This document shows positions 1 to 9,248 of a stretch of 64,000 nt of DNA, piece by piece (positions within the stretch are counted from its first letter, which is position 1; every line of letters begins with the position of its first letter). The translations under genes were made by a program, and so were the position numbers. Below the pieces are notes generated by a model. It made no database searches. It was given only the letters and a program-made list of their open reading frames with translations, and was not told where the DNA came from. The stretch lies in contig NZ_PDJJ01000001.1 of assembly GCF_002563715.1 (NCBI RefSeq), forward strand, positions 3,162,001 to 3,226,000, written 5' to 3'. Source of the DNA: Isoptericola jiangsuensis (GTDB lineage: Bacteria > Actinomycetota > Actinomycetes > Actinomycetales > Cellulomonadaceae).

Positions 1-1293
1 CAGCGTCAGCTCGGCGACGCCGTCCGCCACCCACGTCACGTCGCACGCGCCGCCGGACAGCGCCGGGAAGTCGTGCGCGAACTGCACCAGCCGCTCCGCC
101 GGGGACAGCGCCGCCACGTGCGCGGCGACGTCCGCCGTCGGCAGGCCGTCCAGGTCGGTCGCCGTGGCGCCCGCCCCCGCGCCGTCGAGGGCGACGTGCA
201 CGAGCCGGTCCCCGCCCTCGGGACCCAGGACGTCCGAGCACACCCACACGCCGCCCGGAGCCGTGTGCTCGAAGATCCGCCGCGCCAGCAGCTCCAGGTC
301 CGCCCGGCCCGCCCCGTAGCTGGAGATCTCGTGCGTGAGGGCGACCGTGAACGTCGTGCTGACCGACGCCGGCGGGAACACCGCCGAGCGCAGCAGGTTG
401 CGCTGCGCGAAGAACACGTTCGGGTTCGCGAACACGCCCTGCGCCCGACGGTGCTCCGCCTCCGCGACCAGGTGCCGCGACACGTCCACCCCGTACAGGT
501 CCGACTCCGCCAGCCGCGGGTCGCGGGCCGCCCGCTCCAGCAGCCCGCCCGCCGCGCAGCCCAGGTCCACCACCCGGCCCGGCACGACGAACGGCGCCAC
601 CAGGTCCCACTTGCGGTCCGACGCGTCGTCGAACGCCGCGGTGTACGTGCGGTAGTCGCGCGTCGTCGTGAGGTCCCCCTCCGTGGAGACCGTCGGGTCG
701 GCGTGGACCAGCTCGACCTGCGCCGCCAGGCGATAACGGTCGTAGTAGGCCACGGCCTCCGGGTGCGCGAGGTCGCGCCACCGGTCGTCACCGGCGGCCA
801 GCAGCTCCAGCACGTCCCACGGGCGCAGCGGCTCGCCCGCCCCGTCGTCGGCGCGGTCCTCCACCGGCACCACACGGAACCCCAGGTCGGCGTACATCGC
901 GACGACGGCGGGGGTCGAGCAGGCGACCACCGTGTCCCCGGGGGTCGCCGCGACCCCCGTCGACAGCTCGACGCTCGCCAGCACCGTGCGGGCGAAGCGT
1001 GGGCTCGGCGGCACGTCCGCCACCGGCGCGACCAGCGACGGCAGCCCCTCCAGGGCCGCGACACGCTCGATCATCGCCTCGCGGCGGTGCGCCGGCACCG
1101 GGTTGCGACGGGTGCCGCTGTGCGTCGCGGACGTCACCGCCCACACGACGTCCGCGCCCTCGGCGCACTCGACCGGCACGCCGTCGGCGTCGGTCAGGTC
1201 CCCGGCGAGCAGCCGGTGCAGGTACTCCGTCTGGAAGCGCGTCACCAGGTGGTGCCGGCCGGGGAACAGGACATGTCGGACGCGCGTGGGCAT
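1..1293 (-). CDS. Nucleotidyltransferase-like / SAM methyltransferase fusion (3' end missing)
   Basis: The frame is open from an ATG at 1293 to the window edge (431 codons, no stop), so the C-terminus is missing. The N-terminal ~150 residues contain RHHLVTRFQTEYL and a THSGTRRNP block followed by HRREAMIERV, which resembles the NMN/cytidylyl-transferase HxGH superfamily; this assignment is inference. The second half is a class I SAM methyltransferase: VVDLGCAAGGLLE is the glycine-rich SAM loop, LYGVDVS is motif II with its acidic residue, and ALTHEISSYG follows. The two domains are in one continuous frame. The substrate is unknown. The start is an ATG at the end of a short gap after the upstream YCII gene; no strong Shine-Dalgarno is visible. 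Confidence 0.72.
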   Translation of the reverse strand, partial: MPTRVRHVLFPGRHHLVTRFQTEYLHRLLAGDLTDADGVPVECAEGADVVWAVTSATHSGTRRNPVPAHRREAMIERVAALEGLPSLVAPVADVPPSPRFARTVLASVELSTGVAATPGDTVVACSTPAVVAMYADLGFRVVPVEDRADDGAGEPLRPWDVLELLAAGDDRWRDLAHPEAVAYYDRYRLAAQVELVHADPTVSTEGDLTTTRDYRTYTAAFDDASDRKWDLVAPFVVPGRVVDLGCAAGGLLERAARDPRLAESDLYGVDVSRHLVAEAEHRRAQGVFANPNVFFAQRNLLRSAVFPPASVSTTFTVALTHEISSYGAGRADLELLARRIFEHTAPGGVWVCSDVLGPEGGDRLVHVALDGAGAGATATDLDGLPTADVAAHVAALSPAERLVQFAHDFPALSGGACDVTWVADGVAELTL

Positions 1294-1328
1294 GCGCGCA
1301 AGGATGCCATCCCGCGCGCCCTGCGCCG

Positions 1329-1670
1329 TCAGGACTCCGCGTCGTCCATGATCTCGCGGACCTCCTGCGCGCACCGGCACGCCGCGGCGGTCCTCGCCGC
1401 CCACTCCAGCGCCTCGTCGCGCGTGGCGACGTCGACGACGCAGAACCCGCCGACCACGGCCTTCGTCTCCGGGAACGGGCCCGGCGTCACCGTGCCGTCC
1501 GTGCCCACGACCGTCGCCTGCTGCCGCTCCAGCCCGCCGCCGAACACCCACACCCCCGCGGCCTTCGCCTCCGCCGTCACCGCGTGGGCCGCCGCACCCA
1601 CGGCCGCGAAGTCCTCCTGCGGGATCGCGTCCATCGCACCGTCGTCGAACGAGATCAGGTACTTCGTCAT
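1329..1670 (-). CDS. YCII/DGPF-family protein
   Basis: A 113-residue protein starting MTKYLISFDDGAMDA with GPFPETKAVVGGFCVVDVA in the middle: the YCII-related (DGPF) ferredoxin-like fold, with PGPF in place of the signature DGPF. The ATG at 1670 is preceded by AGGAGG with normal spacing, which favours it over the longer in-frame extension. Family members are small dimeric proteins often paired with ECF sigma factors; no sigma gene is adjacent here, and the sigma-linked paralogue is at 30635-31063. The specific function is unknown. Confidence 0.88.
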   Translation of the reverse strand: MTKYLISFDDGAMDAIPQEDFAAVGAAAHAVTAEAKAAGVWVFGGGLERQQATVVGTDGTVTPGPFPETKAVVGGFCVVDVATRDEALEWAARTAAACRCAQEVREIMDDAES

Positions 1671-1749
1671 CGCCGGTCCTCCTCGTGCTCGCGGCGGCCG
1701 GGCGGACGCCGCTCCGTCCCCCCGGTAGGACGGCTCCCGGCACCAGGAC

Positions 1750-4700
1750 TCATCGCCGCACGCCCGGCACCCCCTCCGACGGGGCGCCCGCGACCTCCGC
1801 GGCCAGGGCTCGGGCCTTGCGCGAGGCCGCCGCACCACCCGGTCGTGCCGCCAGGTCGGCGAGCCCGGGCCAGGTGGCCTGCTCCGCCGGGACCAGGCCC
1901 CGCCGGGCGGCCTCGCGCAGCACCGGGGCGTACTTCAGCGCGACGTCGAGGACCCGGTTGAGCCAGCGTGGCGGGCTCACGGCGTCCGCGGCGTGGCGCA
2001 CCGGCTCCACGAGCAGCGGCCACAGCACCGGCAGCAGGTCCTCGTCGTCGTCGACCGCCTTGACCAAGCGGGCCGGGCTGACGTCCGGCGAGGCGAGCAG
2101 CGCCCGCACCGCCACGGTCACGGCCGCCGACCCCACGCGCTCGCGCAGGATCCCCCGCTGGTGGTAGGTGGACGCCGCGTCGTGGGCGAGCGTGGCGAGC
2201 ACCACGGCCACCATCGACGTGGTGAGCGGTGGCACCGGACCCTTGCTGAGAGGCCGGTCCTCGCCGGTGCGCCAGTCCCGGTGCGCCGAGACGGCGAGCC
2301 GTCCCTCGGACGCGTCCCAGCGCAGCCACGCGTCCAGCGGGCGTGACGCGTCCGCGGCGGGCGACGTCGCGGCGCACTGGCCCTCGTGCTCGAGGTCGTG
2401 GAACCAGGCCTTCACCACCCGGTACGGACCGCCGGGATCATCAGGCAGGTCGAGGTCGACGGCGAGCATCCGACCCGGCACGTCAGGGTCGACCCAGCTC
2501 GCCACGACCCCCGCGCCGTCCACGACCGCGGGCAGGGTCCCGGCGCCGGCGGGCCAGACCTCCTCGAACGGCCGCGACGGCTCGGGCTCCGGCGCGGCGG
2601 GCGCCCCGGGGGAGGCCGGCGCCGGGAGGTCCGCGGCGACCGCGCGCGCGGCGACCACCGCCCGCGACGTCCCCGACCGGGCCGCGAGCGCCCGCGCACC
2701 CGGCAGGTCGAGCGCGCCGGTCCCCGCGTCCCCGGCCACGACGGCGGCACGCACCGCCGGGGCGAGCGCCTGCATCGTCTCGGCGACGGCGGCGGTGCCG
2801 GCGAGCAGCCTGGTTCCGCGCTGCGAGGTGACGAGCAGGTCGTCGAGCAGCGGCCAGACGACGGAGAGGAGGCCGTCCGCGGCGAGGTCGCGGCACACCG
2901 CGGCGAAGGCCGCCAGCCCGGTGGGCGTCTCCTGCCACGCGAGGAGCCCGACGTCCGCGACGCCGGGCCGCAGCAGCCCCCGCTCCCACGCCTCGGCCAC
3001 AGCGGTCGCGCCGTCCACCGCGGCCGCGGGGTGCAGGTCGCGCTGCGCGGCGACCAGGTTGACCGCGAGGCCCGGGGTCAGCGGTGCCGAGCGGCGGGCC
3101 TGCTGGCGCAGCGCGATCTCGGCCCGGGGGTCGTCACTGCCCCACCACTCCCCCGTGGCGTCCCCCCAGGTGGGGAAGGCGGCCGCCTCGTGGCGGTCGT
3201 ACCGGTCCGGGCGTCCGGTGCGGGCCGGCAGCGCGGCGAGCGCCGGGAGCGGCGTGGCCGGGAGGGGGTGCCAGCCGGCCCAGGGGATGCCGCGCACGAG
3301 CCCGGGCTCGCGGAACGGGTCGCGCAGCACGTCCCGCAGGAGAGGCCCCGCCGCCACCGGGAGCGGCTTGCCGTCCTGGCCCACGACGGGCACCGCGAGA
3401 TCGCCGAGCACGGCGAGGACGTCGGCGTCCGCGAGCGCCGGGTCGACGCGGGTGGCCGCGAGCTGGAGGTCGGCCTCACTGACGGCCACCCCCGCGTCGG
3501 CGTACCGCCCCAGGCGGGTCACGAGGTCGGCCGGGTCGATCCGCAGGTCCACCCACGACGGCGTGGACAGCAGCACCGGCACCTCGCCGAGCCGGGCCAC
3601 GACCTGCGCCTCGCGCGCCTCCAGCGGCTCCCACACGGTGACCCCCCAGCCCCGGAGCGCGTCGACGTCCGCGGGCAGGACCGTCCGCGTGTCCGCGAGC
3701 GGCGACGGCGTGCCGCGCACCCAGGACGGCACGCACCGCAGGCCGGCCACCCAGGTGTCCCGGACCCCGCCGAGCGCGGAGCGGGCGGCCTCGCGGTCCG
3801 CTCCGGCGACGGCGTTCGCCAGGGCGAGGAACCGTTCGACCTCGACGTCCACCACACCCTCGGGGTAGCCGGTGAGCACGGCGGCCGCGGCGGTGAGCGC
3901 CTCCGGGGTGGCCTCGCCCGTGTCGAAGCGCGGCGGCTCCCACACGGGCGGGGTGGGGAGCCAGCGGGCGGGCGCACCGTCCTCGCCCGCGTCGTCGTCC
4001 CCCGCGACGGTGAGGTCCCACGCCGCGACGAGCGCCGACGCCGCCCGGGCGAGCACGCGGTCCGGGCCGGCGGCGTGGGGCACCACGAGGGGCGCGACGA
4101 CGTCGGCCGCCTCCGCGGGCGGGCGAGGACGCCCGGCCGCCGCCGTGAGCAGCAGCCGCAGCACCTTCTTCGTCCGGACCGGCAGCGTGACGAGCAGGAC
4201 GTCCGCCAGCAGGTCGTCGGGCAACGTCCGCACCAGGCGCGGCCCGAACGCCTCGACCACCGGGCCGTCTCCGTGCGTGAGGATCGCGACCAGGACGTCG
4301 GTGCGGGCCACGAGCTCGTCGTCGGTGACGGCGAGCGGGCCGGTCAGCAGCCGCGCCCACACCTTGCGGTCGCCAGGGCGTTGCGCGGCGTCGAGCGCGG
4401 CGAGCGCCAGGTCGAGGGCTTCGGTGCGCTCGACCAGGTCCCGCTCCACCGCCGCCGCGAACACCGTGCCGAAAGGACCGGTCGCCGGGACGCCCGCCGC
4501 GACACCCGCGCGCAGGTGCTCGGGCAGCCGCCGCAGCACGACGTCGGGCTCGCACCAGCCCCGATCGTGCGGCTGGAGGTCTCCCCATTCCGGGAGGTCG
4601 TACCCGCGCAGTGCGCCCCGCGCGAAGACCGCCCAGTCCTTGAGGTATTCGACGTCCACCGGGACGTCGAGGTCGAGGGCGTCCACCACGCGCACGACGG

Positions 4701-5094
4701 CACCGGCGTGCATCGAGGTCGCGTGCTCCGCCCACCGGTCGGGACGGCGCGCGGCCTCGGCGACGAACCGGGCGGCGAACGCCCTCCCCCGCCCGGCGAC
4801 GAGGCGGGCGACGACGTCGTCGTCACGGCTGGACAGGACCCGCACGGCCCGGCGGGCGTCCACCCCGACGCGCACCGCGAAGAGCGCGAGCAGCGACTCG
4901 TCCTTCCAGGTCAGTCCTCCCGGCGGGTCGTCCCGCCCCCATCGCTGCCAGTCCGCCGGCGCGAGCCCGTCGCGCGCGACGCGCTGCTGCTCGGGGGTGC
5001 CGAGCGGCAGGCTCTCCGCGTCGGCGGCCGAGGCGCCGCGCCAGCCGAGATCGGTGAACACGTCGATCGCGGCGAGCAGGCGCGCGCTGGTCAT
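1750..5094 (-). CDS. Large helical protein of unknown function, partner of SWIM protein
   Basis: 1114 residues, rich in Ala, Leu, Asp and Arg, with no signal peptide, membrane segment or recognised catalytic motif. The pattern of repeated amphipathic helices suggests an alpha-solenoid scaffold of the kind seen in several large actinobacterial DUFs; that is inference. A low-complexity Pro/Glu linker near residue 810-830 separates a C-terminal domain. The ATG at 5094 overlaps the stop of the upstream SWIM gene (ATGA), so the two are translationally coupled and probably act together. I do not recognise a precise family. Confidence 0.75.
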   Translation of the reverse strand: MTSARLLAAIDVFTDLGWRGASAADAESLPLGTPEQQRVARDGLAPADWQRWGRDDPPGGLTWKDESLLALFAVRVGVDARRAVRVLSSRDDDVVARLVAGRGRAFAARFVAEAARRPDRWAEHATSMHAGAVVRVVDALDLDVPVDVEYLKDWAVFARGALRGYDLPEWGDLQPHDRGWCEPDVVLRRLPEHLRAGVAAGVPATGPFGTVFAAAVERDLVERTEALDLALAALDAAQRPGDRKVWARLLTGPLAVTDDELVARTDVLVAILTHGDGPVVEAFGPRLVRTLPDDLLADVLLVTLPVRTKKVLRLLLTAAAGRPRPPAEAADVVAPLVVPHAAGPDRVLARAASALVAAWDLTVAGDDDAGEDGAPARWLPTPPVWEPPRFDTGEATPEALTAAAAVLTGYPEGVVDVEVERFLALANAVAGADREAARSALGGVRDTWVAGLRCVPSWVRGTPSPLADTRTVLPADVDALRGWGVTVWEPLEAREAQVVARLGEVPVLLSTPSWVDLRIDPADLVTRLGRYADAGVAVSEADLQLAATRVDPALADADVLAVLGDLAVPVVGQDGKPLPVAAGPLLRDVLRDPFREPGLVRGIPWAGWHPLPATPLPALAALPARTGRPDRYDRHEAAAFPTWGDATGEWWGSDDPRAEIALRQQARRSAPLTPGLAVNLVAAQRDLHPAAAVDGATAVAEAWERGLLRPGVADVGLLAWQETPTGLAAFAAVCRDLAADGLLSVVWPLLDDLLVTSQRGTRLLAGTAAVAETMQALAPAVRAAVVAGDAGTGALDLPGARALAARSGTSRAVVAARAVAADLPAPASPGAPAAPEPEPSRPFEEVWPAGAGTLPAVVDGAGVVASWVDPDVPGRMLAVDLDLPDDPGGPYRVVKAWFHDLEHEGQCAATSPAADASRPLDAWLRWDASEGRLAVSAHRDWRTGEDRPLSKGPVPPLTTSMVAVVLATLAHDAASTYHQRGILRERVGSAAVTVAVRALLASPDVSPARLVKAVDDDEDLLPVLWPLLVEPVRHAADAVSPPRWLNRVLDVALKYAPVLREAARRGLVPAEQATWPGLADLAARPGGAAASRKARALAAEVAGAPSEGVPGVRR

Positions 5095-6437
5095 GCGGTG
5101 GTCTCCTGGACGTCGGTGCGGGGGGTGCGGTCGGACGAGGCGTCGAGACCGGTGGCGAGGACGTGGGCGCACGGGCCGCGGCCGGTCGGGTGCCGCAGGT
5201 ACCAGGGGCACGTGCACGTGCCGCCGCGCCCGACGCGATGGTCGGGGCCGCCGGTGCGGCTGCGCACGGTCCACCCGTCCGCGGTGGCACGCACGGCGCC
5301 GTCGGCGACGAGACGCCGGGCGGCGACGAGGCGCGGGTTGTCGCGGTCGACGGCGGCGGGGTCGTGCGGGAGCTCCCGGTGGAACCAGGTGCCGTCGTGC
5401 ACGTCCCAGCCGACGCGCCCGTCAGCCGCGAGCACGGCGAGCGCCGCCCGGACGCGGGACTCGTCGAGCCCGCCGTCGGAGGCCAGACGCGGCACGTCGA
5501 TCACGGGCTCGAAGGCGAGCAGCGCGCTGACGAGGTCGCCGTCCTCGGCGACGGTCGGGCCCGCGAGCGCAGGCAGCAGCGCGCCCTCGCCGGAGTGGCC
5601 ACGCCACGCGGACTCCGTCAGGCCCAGGACGAGCCGCGCGCCGGGCAGCGCGAGCTCCACCACCACCGGCCCGGCCTCCGGACCGCCGTGCACGGTGAGG
5701 CCCCGGACGTGCGGGAGGAGCCGCTTGGCGGCGCTGAGCCGGTGCAGTCCCGCGACGGGCACGCCGCCGGGCACCCTCCGGGGCGAGACCTGCACCGAGC
5801 CCCGCGCGGCGGCGATCCACACGGTGCGGTCGGTCGCGGTGGCAGCGGGCAGGCCCGCGACGAACGCCCGCGCCCCCGCGGCCCCGACCGTCAGCACCGG
5901 GGCGAGCCCGTGGTGGAGCTCGGCGACGTTCCCCAGCGCCCGCACCCACCGGGTGGGCATCTCGACCGGACGCTCGACGACGGTCCGGTCCGGGGCGGAC
6001 ACCGTCAGGCCGTCCCGACCGACCGCGACGTGCAGCAGCCGGTCCCGACCGACCCGCGCCAGGGCCGCCCGCGTCGTCGCGGCGATGTCGACGTTCGTGG
6101 TGCCGTGCCCGACCGCGCCGGCGTCGACGCCGTCGGGCAGCACGTCCAGGCGCGCGTAGACGCCGTTGCAGGCCGAGAAGCACTCCGCGCGGAGCCGGTC
6201 GCCGTGCGCGGTGAGCACCGGGTCGCGCAGCGACGACGGCGCGAACCGGACGTAGCGTGTCGCGGTGACGTCCGCGAGCGCCACGAGGCCGCGTGCCACC
6301 ACCTGGGGGTGGGCGAGGAAGCCGCGGAAGAACGTGGGGTCGTCGTCGACGCCGTCGGGCGTGAGCGCCGGGGCGAGCCCCAGCGCCAGTGCGCCGGGCC
6401 GCTGGTGGGACGCTGTGCTGAACGCTCGGCTGGTCAC
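5091..6437 (-). CDS. SWIM zinc-finger protein
   Basis: 448 residues from a GTG at 6437. The C-terminal ~40 residues carry the SWIM signature CxC-x12-CxH ([18 protein letters not shown]), a zinc-binding fold predicted to bind DNA or protein. The long N-terminal part is not recognised. A longer in-frame extension (to 6731) runs antisense into msrA and has poor coding character, so the GTG close to the divergent promoter region is preferred. The gene is first in a two-gene operon with the large helical protein (4-bp ATGA overlap) and is divergent from msrA. Confidence 0.82.
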   Translation of the reverse strand: MTSRAFSTASHQRPGALALGLAPALTPDGVDDDPTFFRGFLAHPQVVARGLVALADVTATRYVRFAPSSLRDPVLTAHGDRLRAECFSACNGVYARLDVLPDGVDAGAVGHGTTNVDIAATTRAALARVGRDRLLHVAVGRDGLTVSAPDRTVVERPVEMPTRWVRALGNVAELHHGLAPVLTVGAAGARAFVAGLPAATATDRTVWIAAARGSVQVSPRRVPGGVPVAGLHRLSAAKRLLPHVRGLTVHGGPEAGPVVVELALPGARLVLGLTESAWRGHSGEGALLPALAGPTVAEDGDLVSALLAFEPVIDVPRLASDGGLDESRVRAALAVLAADGRVGWDVHDGTWFHRELPHDPAAVDRDNPRLVAARRLVADGAVRATADGWTVRSRTGGPDHRVGRGGTCTCPWYLRHPTGRGPCAHVLATGLDASSDRTPRTDVQETTA

Positions 6438-6582
6438 GCCCGGGACACTAGGGGGACCGTCCGACAGCGCCCGTCGTCGAGCTCGCCCGCCCTGCTGCCC
6501 CGTCGGGGCGAGGGAACAGGTGCACCTGGCCGGGCGTTGCCGATCACGGGTGCCACGAGCACCCGTCCTGAGGAGGAAAGCG

Positions 6583-7242
6583 ATGATCTTCGAGAACCTG
6601 TTCGGCAGCGGCAAGCAGACGATGGTCGCCCCCGAGGAGGCCCTGCCCGGCCGCCAGTCCCCGGTGCTGCCCGCGCCGCGCCCGCACACCGTGCTGGGCT
6701 CGTCGTTGACGGGCCCGTGGGCGCCCGGCACCCGGGTGCTGTACCTCGCGATGGGCTGTTTCTGGGGCGCCGAGGAGATCTACTGGCAGGTCCCGGGCGT
6801 GGTGAGCACCGCCGTCGGCTACATGGGCGGCACGACGCCGAACCCCACCTACGAGGAGGTGTGCTCGGCGCGCACGGGCCACACCGAGACGGCGCTGGTG
6901 GCGTACGACCCGTCGGTGGTGTCCGAGGAGGAGCTGCTGCGGATCTTCTGGGAGCGGCACGACCCGACCCAGGGCTTCCGGCAGGGCAACGACGTCGGCA
7001 CCCAGTACCGCTCGGCGGTGTACTGGACGACGCCGGAGCAGGAGGAGGCCGTGAAGGCGACCGCCGCCCGCTACGGCGAGGTGCTGGCCGCGCGGGGCTA
7101 CGACCCGATCACGACCGAGACGGCGCCCGCCGTCGAGGCCGGGCCGTTCTTCTATGCGGAGGACTACCACCAACAGTACCTGCAAAAGCACGTAAACGGC
7201 TATCGTTGCCACAGCACGACGGGGGTTCCGTTCCCCGGGTAG
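6583..7242 (+). CDS. msrA: Peptide methionine sulfoxide reductase MsrA with element-supplied C-terminus
   Basis: 219 residues; reduces methionine-S-sulfoxide in proteins. The catalytic Cys59 is in [12 protein letters not shown], followed by the family motifs GYMGG, YEEVCS.RTGH, FW..HDPTQ and [14 protein letters not shown] lies a few bases before the ATG. The first 200 codons are native chromosomal sequence ending in QYL; the last 19 residues ([19 protein letters not shown]) come from the integrated element, because the crossover core CAGTACCTG falls exactly at codons 198-200. The displaced native tail, ending GYRCHATTGVPYPA, is found at 18726-18791. The recycling Cys in GYRCH is kept, so the hybrid enzyme should work. 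Codons in the new tail are less GC-rich than in the body. Confidence 0.96.
   Translation: MIFENLFGSGKQTMVAPEEALPGRQSPVLPAPRPHTVLGSSLTGPWAPGTRVLYLAMGCFWGAEEIYWQVPGVVSTAVGYMGGTTPNPTYEEVCSARTGHTETALVAYDPSVVSEEELLRIFWERHDPTQGFRQGNDVGTQYRSAVYWTTPEQEEAVKATAARYGEVLAARGYDPITTETAPAVEAGPFFYAEDYHQQYLQKHVNGYRCHSTTGVPFPG
7174..7182 (+). other. attL core (CAGTACCTG)
   Basis: Nine bases identical to those at 18717-18725. Sequence left of the core is msrA coding DNA (the YHQ codons) and sequence right of it is element DNA. The reading frame crosses the core as Gln-Tyr-Leu. The core length fits the short cores of large serine recombinases. Confidence 0.85.
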
Positions 7243-7257
7243 ACAGAGAGGGTGCTC

Positions 7258-8817
7258 ATGGCAGGCGCGAAGATCGACCGAGTCGCAATCTACGCGCGTC
7301 TGTCCAGGGCTACTGAGGAGTCTGTCAGCATCGAGCGGCAGATCGAGTCCGCCCGGAACTACGCGAAAGCGCGCGGCTGGACCGTCGTCCTGGAGGCGAA
7401 GGACGACGGCGTCAGCGCCACCCGGAACAAGCCCGAGGACCGGCGCGGCTGGCAAGAGGTGCTTCACTCGCCCGAGGACTACCAGGCAGTCATCGTCTGG
7501 AAGATCGACCGGCTCGCGCGGAGGGTTCTCGATTTCCTCCACGCTGACGAAGAACTCCAGAAGCGGGGCGCCGCCCTCGTGGCAGTCGACCAGCCGATCG
7601 ATATGACCTCGCCCGAAGGTCGCGGGTTCACACAGATGCTCGCGATCTTCGGCGAGATGGAGGCCGCGGCTATCGCGGCGCGCGTCACGGCGGCTCGGCG
7701 GACGCTCCTCAACTCTGGGCGCCGAGTCGGTGGACGCCCCCCGTTCGGCTACATGAACATCGAGAATCCCGACGGCCCCGGCGTGATCCTCGCGCAAGAC
7801 CCCGCAACGATCGACTTCGTCCGTCAGGCGGCGGCCCGCGCCGCCGAGGGCGCCTCGCCCTACTCGATCGCCCGGTGGCTGGAGGCCTCCGGCGTCCGTC
7901 CGCGCCCTCGCCGAGTCCGGGACGCCGAGGGCAACCTCTCGGAGAAGCCCGTCGCCGCTGACTTCTGGCACGAAGCATCCGTGGACGCCTTTCTTCGGGC
8001 GCCCGCACTGGCGGGGCTGACGCCCTACTCCCCCGGTCGGAAGCCGAAGATGACGAAGAACTCGAAGGACTACGTCGTCCAGGACGTCCTTCGCGGCTCC
8101 AACGGCCTGCCGGTCGTGGACGAGTCCATCGCGATCATGACCCCGGCCGAGCGCCGGGCGATGCTTGCGACGATGGACTCCGCCAAGCGTCCCGGCGCGA
8201 GGACGCACGGCAACGCCGAGCCCGCGTTGCTCTACGGGCTCGCCCGGTGCGACGGGTGCGGGAGTCTCCTGCACCGCGCGTCGTCCAGCGGGGGCTATAC
8301 GACCTACCGGTGCTCCGATGCTGGCAAGCGGTGCCCGACGCGGGTGTCGATCAGCCGCCCTGCGCTGGAGGAGCATGTCGTCGCCGAAGTTATTCGGGTG
8401 GCGGGTGAACTCCCGGTGACGTTCGCCGAGGTGACCGCCCGTGAAGAACCGTCCCAACGCGCTGAGGTCGAGGCGGCAATCACGGATACCCTCACAGCAC
8501 TTGGTCAGGTCGATGACCTAGAGCAGGAGGAGCAACTCAACGCGCGACTCCGGCGCCTGAAGGCAGCACGCCGTGAGGCGCGGTCGAAGCCCGATCACGC
8601 CGAGGTCACCCTCCACGAGACGGGAGAGACCTTCGCCGAGGTTCTCGACCGGGTCAAGGACGTCGAGGAGCGCCGCCGCATCCTGGGAGCGGCGATCAGC
8701 ACCGTCACGGTGCGGCCCCCGCTCCGGCGCTCGAACAAGTTCGACCCTGACCGCGTCACGATCGAATGGGACACCGCCGAGAGCATGGACGCCGACCTCC
8801 AGATGCAGGTCGACTGA
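7258..8817 (+). CDS. Large serine integrase
   Basis: 519 residues. The N-terminal resolvase domain has the nucleophile Ser16 in YARLS, then SIERQ and VWKIDRLARR; the GEMEAAAIAARV helix leads into the recombinase domain (GGRPPFGY). A zinc ribbon with CDGCG ... YRC ... CP (around residues 325-360) and a charged coiled-coil region follow, as expected for unidirectional serine integrases that recombine attP and attB. The ATG at 7258 is chosen because AGAGAGG ends about 6 bases before it; an upstream in-frame GTG at 7252 is too close to that site. It begins 15 bp after the rebuilt msrA stop, so msrA transcription probably reads into it. No separate recombination directionality factor was recognised. 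Confidence 0.95.
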   Translation: MAGAKIDRVAIYARLSRATEESVSIERQIESARNYAKARGWTVVLEAKDDGVSATRNKPEDRRGWQEVLHSPEDYQAVIVWKIDRLARRVLDFLHADEELQKRGAALVAVDQPIDMTSPEGRGFTQMLAIFGEMEAAAIAARVTAARRTLLNSGRRVGGRPPFGYMNIENPDGPGVILAQDPATIDFVRQAAARAAEGASPYSIARWLEASGVRPRPRRVRDAEGNLSEKPVAADFWHEASVDAFLRAPALAGLTPYSPGRKPKMTKNSKDYVVQDVLRGSNGLPVVDESIAIMTPAERRAMLATMDSAKRPGARTHGNAEPALLYGLARCDGCGSLLHRASSSGGYTTYRCSDAGKRCPTRVSISRPALEEHVVAEVIRVAGELPVTFAEVTAREEPSQRAEVEAAITDTLTALGQVDDLEQEEQLNARLRRLKAARREARSKPDHAEVTLHETGETFAEVLDRVKDVEERRRILGAAISTVTVRPPLRRSNKFDPDRVTIEWDTAESMDADLQMQVD

Positions 8818-8840
8818 GCAACCTCTCTCTGCCCGCCCGC

Positions 8841-8865
8841 CCTCGGGCGCCGCGTAGCGCCGAGG
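8841..8865 (+). terminator. Possible integrase terminator hairpin
   Basis: CCTCGGGCGC pairs with GCGCCGAGG across a 6-base loop just after the integrase stop. There is no T-run, so intrinsic termination is uncertain. Confidence 0.35.
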
Positions 8866-8885
8866 AGGCCCCGTCCGTGGGCGCC

Positions 8886-8975
8886 GATGTACCGAAGGGC
8901 TGCACTCTCTAGGTCTGTGTTCTAGAGCCGCTCTGCTCTACTACAGACCTAGAGAGTGCAGCCCTTCCGTACATC
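8886..8975. repeat. 33-bp inverted repeat (24-base loop) after the integrase
   Basis: Arms 8886-8918 and 8943-8975 are complementary except at one position; the arms contain GCACTCTCTAGGTCTGT. The 24-base loop is less GC-rich than its surroundings and contains TCTAGAGC. A stem this long exceeds the usual intrinsic terminator. It could be a strong transcription block isolating the integrase, a structured RNA, or a DNA site used in replication or packaging. No coding sequence is supported here. Confidence 0.9.
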
Positions 8976-9062
8976 GCCCTCCAGAAAACCCCCTCCAGGC
9001 ATTCAGGTATCCCAGCCCGCGCCCGGCGCCTCCTGCCCCTGCGTGAGGCCCTGTCCAAGGCC

Positions 9063-9086
9063 GGACGGCCAACTCCCTGGCCGTCC
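9063..9086. repeat. Small hairpin in the integrase-downstream spacer
   Basis: GGACGGCCA and TGGCCGTCC form a perfect 9-bp stem with a 6-base loop. The 8818-9515 spacer holds this hairpin, the large inverted repeat and a likely promoter; I see no convincing gene in it. Confidence 0.45.
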
Positions 9087-9194
9087 GCCCTTCGTCGCTC
9101 TACGCGATTGTCTGTGATTTCTTGGGGCATACCACGCCGAGGCCCTCGCGCCGGGCGCTTCCCGCTTTCACCTCTGCAACCCTGAGTGTCGTTC

Positions 9195-9223
9195 TTGACT
9201 GCATTCCTATATTGAGTTCTAAG
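9195..9223 (+). promoter_or_regulatory. Candidate sigma70 promoter for the rightward block
   Basis: TTGACT at 9195-9200 and TCTAAG at 9218-9223 with 17-bp spacing, in an AT-richer patch upstream of the first rightward gene. The -10 matches four of six consensus bases. Confidence 0.4.
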
Positions 9224-9248
9224 GCGACTCTTTCACTCTAGTGCGCCC

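Noticed and set aside
2386-6159. 1257-residue open frame antisense to the SWIM operon
   Set aside because: Arg/Gly/Pro-rich shadow with no domain; the minus-strand genes have coupled starts and a zinc-finger motif.
7174-7250. tRNA or tmRNA as integration target
   Set aside because: The left flank is msrA coding sequence and no cloverleaf can be drawn; the frame and the displaced tail at 18726 show the target is msrA.
8909-9130. 73-residue open frame on the minus strand through the integrase-downstream hairpin
   Set aside because: It runs through the arm of the 33-bp inverted repeat, is Arg-rich, and lacks a ribosome site.
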